Positions 5,405-6,396 of a DNA stretch of 6,396 nt are shown piece by piece. Every line of letters begins with the position of its first letter. Positions within the stretch are counted from its first letter, which is position 1. Source of the DNA: Syntrophales bacterium (GTDB lineage Bacteria; Desulfobacterota; Syntrophia; Syntrophales; UBA2192); NCBI GenBank assembly GCA_025454095.1, contig JALOPC010000315.1, positions 1 through 6,396 on the forward strand. Reading direction: 5' to 3'. Both the position numbers and the translations under genes were made by a program. Under the pieces are notes generated by a model, which searched no databases, was not told where the DNA came from, and saw only the letters and a program-made list of their open reading frames with translations.

Positions 5405-6396
5405 TCACACAACCCGTTTGAGCTCCGCCGGCGACACCGTGGCCGTTCCGATCTTGCCCACGACAACGCCGGCCGCCTTGTTGGCCAGGTAGGCCGCCTC
5501 GCGAAAGGAGGCCCCGGAGGCCAGCGAAAGGGCAAAAATCCCGATGGCCGTGTCCCCCGCACCGGTCACGTCGAAGACCTCCTTGGCCTCGGCGGGGATG
5601 TGAAAGTCCCGCCCCCCCCGCTCGAAGAGGTCCATGCCCGCCTCGCCGCGCGTGATGAGCACCGCCCGGAACCCGAACTGCTTCATGATCTCCCGGCCGA
5701 TCCGGGCAATCTCGGCGCGGCGCCCCTCGTTGAGTTCGTGCGTGTTTTCGACCCCCACGGCGCGTCCCGCCTCGTGGTGGTTCGGCGTGATGACGTCGAA
5801 ATCCCGGTAGACGGTGAAATCGTTTCGCTTCGGGTCGACGCAAACCGGGATGCGGCGCCCCGCTACGACCCGGCGAACCCCGTCGAGGAGGCGGTCGGTC
5901 ACGATCCCCTTGTTGTAATCGGAGATCACGACGGCCTGCAGATCTCCGAGAACGGACTGGACATACTGCACGATGCGGTCGACGCTCTCGGGCCGGACGA
6001 CGTGCCGGCTCTCCCGGTCGTAACGGACCATCTGCTGCCCGTGCGCGACGATGCGCGTCTTGACCGTCGTGGGCCGCTCGCCTTCCTGCACGAGCCCGTC
6101 CGTGTCGACATTCATCTGCTGCAGTTTCGCCTTGAGCCAGTCGCCCATCCCGTCCGAGCCGATAACCCCCGCGACGGCAACGTTGCCCCCGATGGCGTGG
6201 ATGTTGCTCACCACGTTGCCCGAGCCGCCCATCATGAGGTTCTCCTTCGTCACCTCGACGACGGGGACAGGGGCCTCGGGGGAGATCCGGGAGACTTTGC
6301 CCCAGATGAAATGATCCACCATGAGATCGCCGAGGACGAGCACCCGCGAGGAGGGGAAATTCCCGATGATCTCCAGCGCACGTTTTCGGCTGACGG
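5405..6396 (-). CDS. rfaE1: D-glycero-beta-D-manno-heptose-7-phosphate kinase (RfaE1/HldA type), 5' end cut by window edge
   Basis: PfkB/ribokinase-family sugar kinase. The family phosphorylates heptose 7-phosphate to the 1,7-bisphosphate in the cytoplasmic ADP-heptose pathway that feeds the lipopolysaccharide inner core. Seen here: an N-terminal VLVLGDLMVDHFIWG strand, the RISPEAPVPVVEV segment, the GGSGNVVSNIHAIGG substrate loop, VDPKR followed by ITPNHHEA, and the C-terminal DVTGAGDT signature at about 5549-5572 with the catalytic Asp. The frame stays open to the right edge and reads SRKRALEIIGNF before VLVLGD, as in full-length homologues. The GTG at 6341-6343 is therefore not the start; the true start lies just outside the window and only a few residues are missing. 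The protein ends after about 330 residues with no cytidylyltransferase domain, so this is the split kinase form, not a bifunctional HldE. The TGA at 5405 precedes the DUF4416 start by 86 nt. Confidence 0.93.
   Translation of the reverse strand, partial: VSRKRALEIIGNFPSSRVLVLGDLMVDHFIWGKVSRISPEAPVPVVEVTKENLMMGGSGNVVSNIHAIGGNVAVAGVIGSDGMGDWLKAKLQQMNVDTDGLVQEGERPTTVKTRIVAHGQQMVRYDRESRHVVRPESVDRIVQYVQSVLGDLQAVVISDYNKGIVTDRLLDGVRRVVAGRRIPVCVDPKRNDFTVYRDFDVITPNHHEAGRAVGVENTHELNEGRRAEIARIGREIMKQFGFRAVLITRGEAGMDLFERGGRDFHIPAEAKEVFDVTGAGDTAIGIFALSLASGASFREAAYLANKAAGVVVGKIGTATVSPAELKRVV

Noticed and set aside
5319..5843. N-terminal extension of the DUF4416 gene into rfaE1 in the same open frame.
   Set aside because: The extension is Arg- and Gly-rich out-of-frame rfaE1 sequence; the ATG at 5318 fits the family length and has an AGGA upstream.

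Overview
The window is a GC-rich bacterial chromosome segment in which every gene lies on the minus strand, so transcription runs from right to left. The gene set suggests a Gram-negative deltaproteobacterium (Desulfobacterota, perhaps near Syntrophales): a stand-alone heptose kinase, a DUF4416 protein, YicC, guanylate kinase, RNA polymerase omega, PyrF, an RlmB-type rRNA methyltransferase and a type IV pilus inner-membrane protein. This placement is inferred from gene content, order and protein flavour, not from any search.

In transcription order: rfaE1 (entering from the right edge, 5' end missing), an 86-nt gap, a DUF4416 gene, a 61-nt gap, yicC, gmk (overlaps yicC by 11 nt), rpoZ (2 nt after gmk), pyrF (overlaps rpoZ), a 112-nt gap carrying repeats, rlmB, a 248-nt gap, and pilC (leaving at the left edge, 3' end missing). 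The first seven genes look like one housekeeping operon for lipopolysaccharide heptose supply, nucleotide synthesis, transcription and ribosomal RNA modification. pilC looks like the start of a separate pilus unit. The gap before it holds an excellent sigma-54 -24/-12 match and a leader of about 170 nt with several hairpins.

The most unusual observation is that three of the eight genes (gmk, rlmB, pilC) are each interrupted by one frameshift. Each is best explained by a missing block of about 17 to 23 nt: 22 in gmk, 23 in rlmB, about 17 in pilC. Restoring those blocks gives family-typical lengths (Gmk about 210 aa, RlmB about 245 aa). Each break point lies in the loop of a short inverted repeat. 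gmk is normally essential, so a hairpin-associated assembly or amplification artefact is the leading explanation, but the pattern deserves a check in reads. The other genes appear intact.

The two longer gaps inside the operon both carry G-run arrays on the template strand just upstream of a start codon. The pyrF-rlmB gap also holds a 4x9-bp tandem repeat and a 14-bp perfect palindrome. I see no RNA genes, CRISPR arrays, insertion sequences or phage genes.
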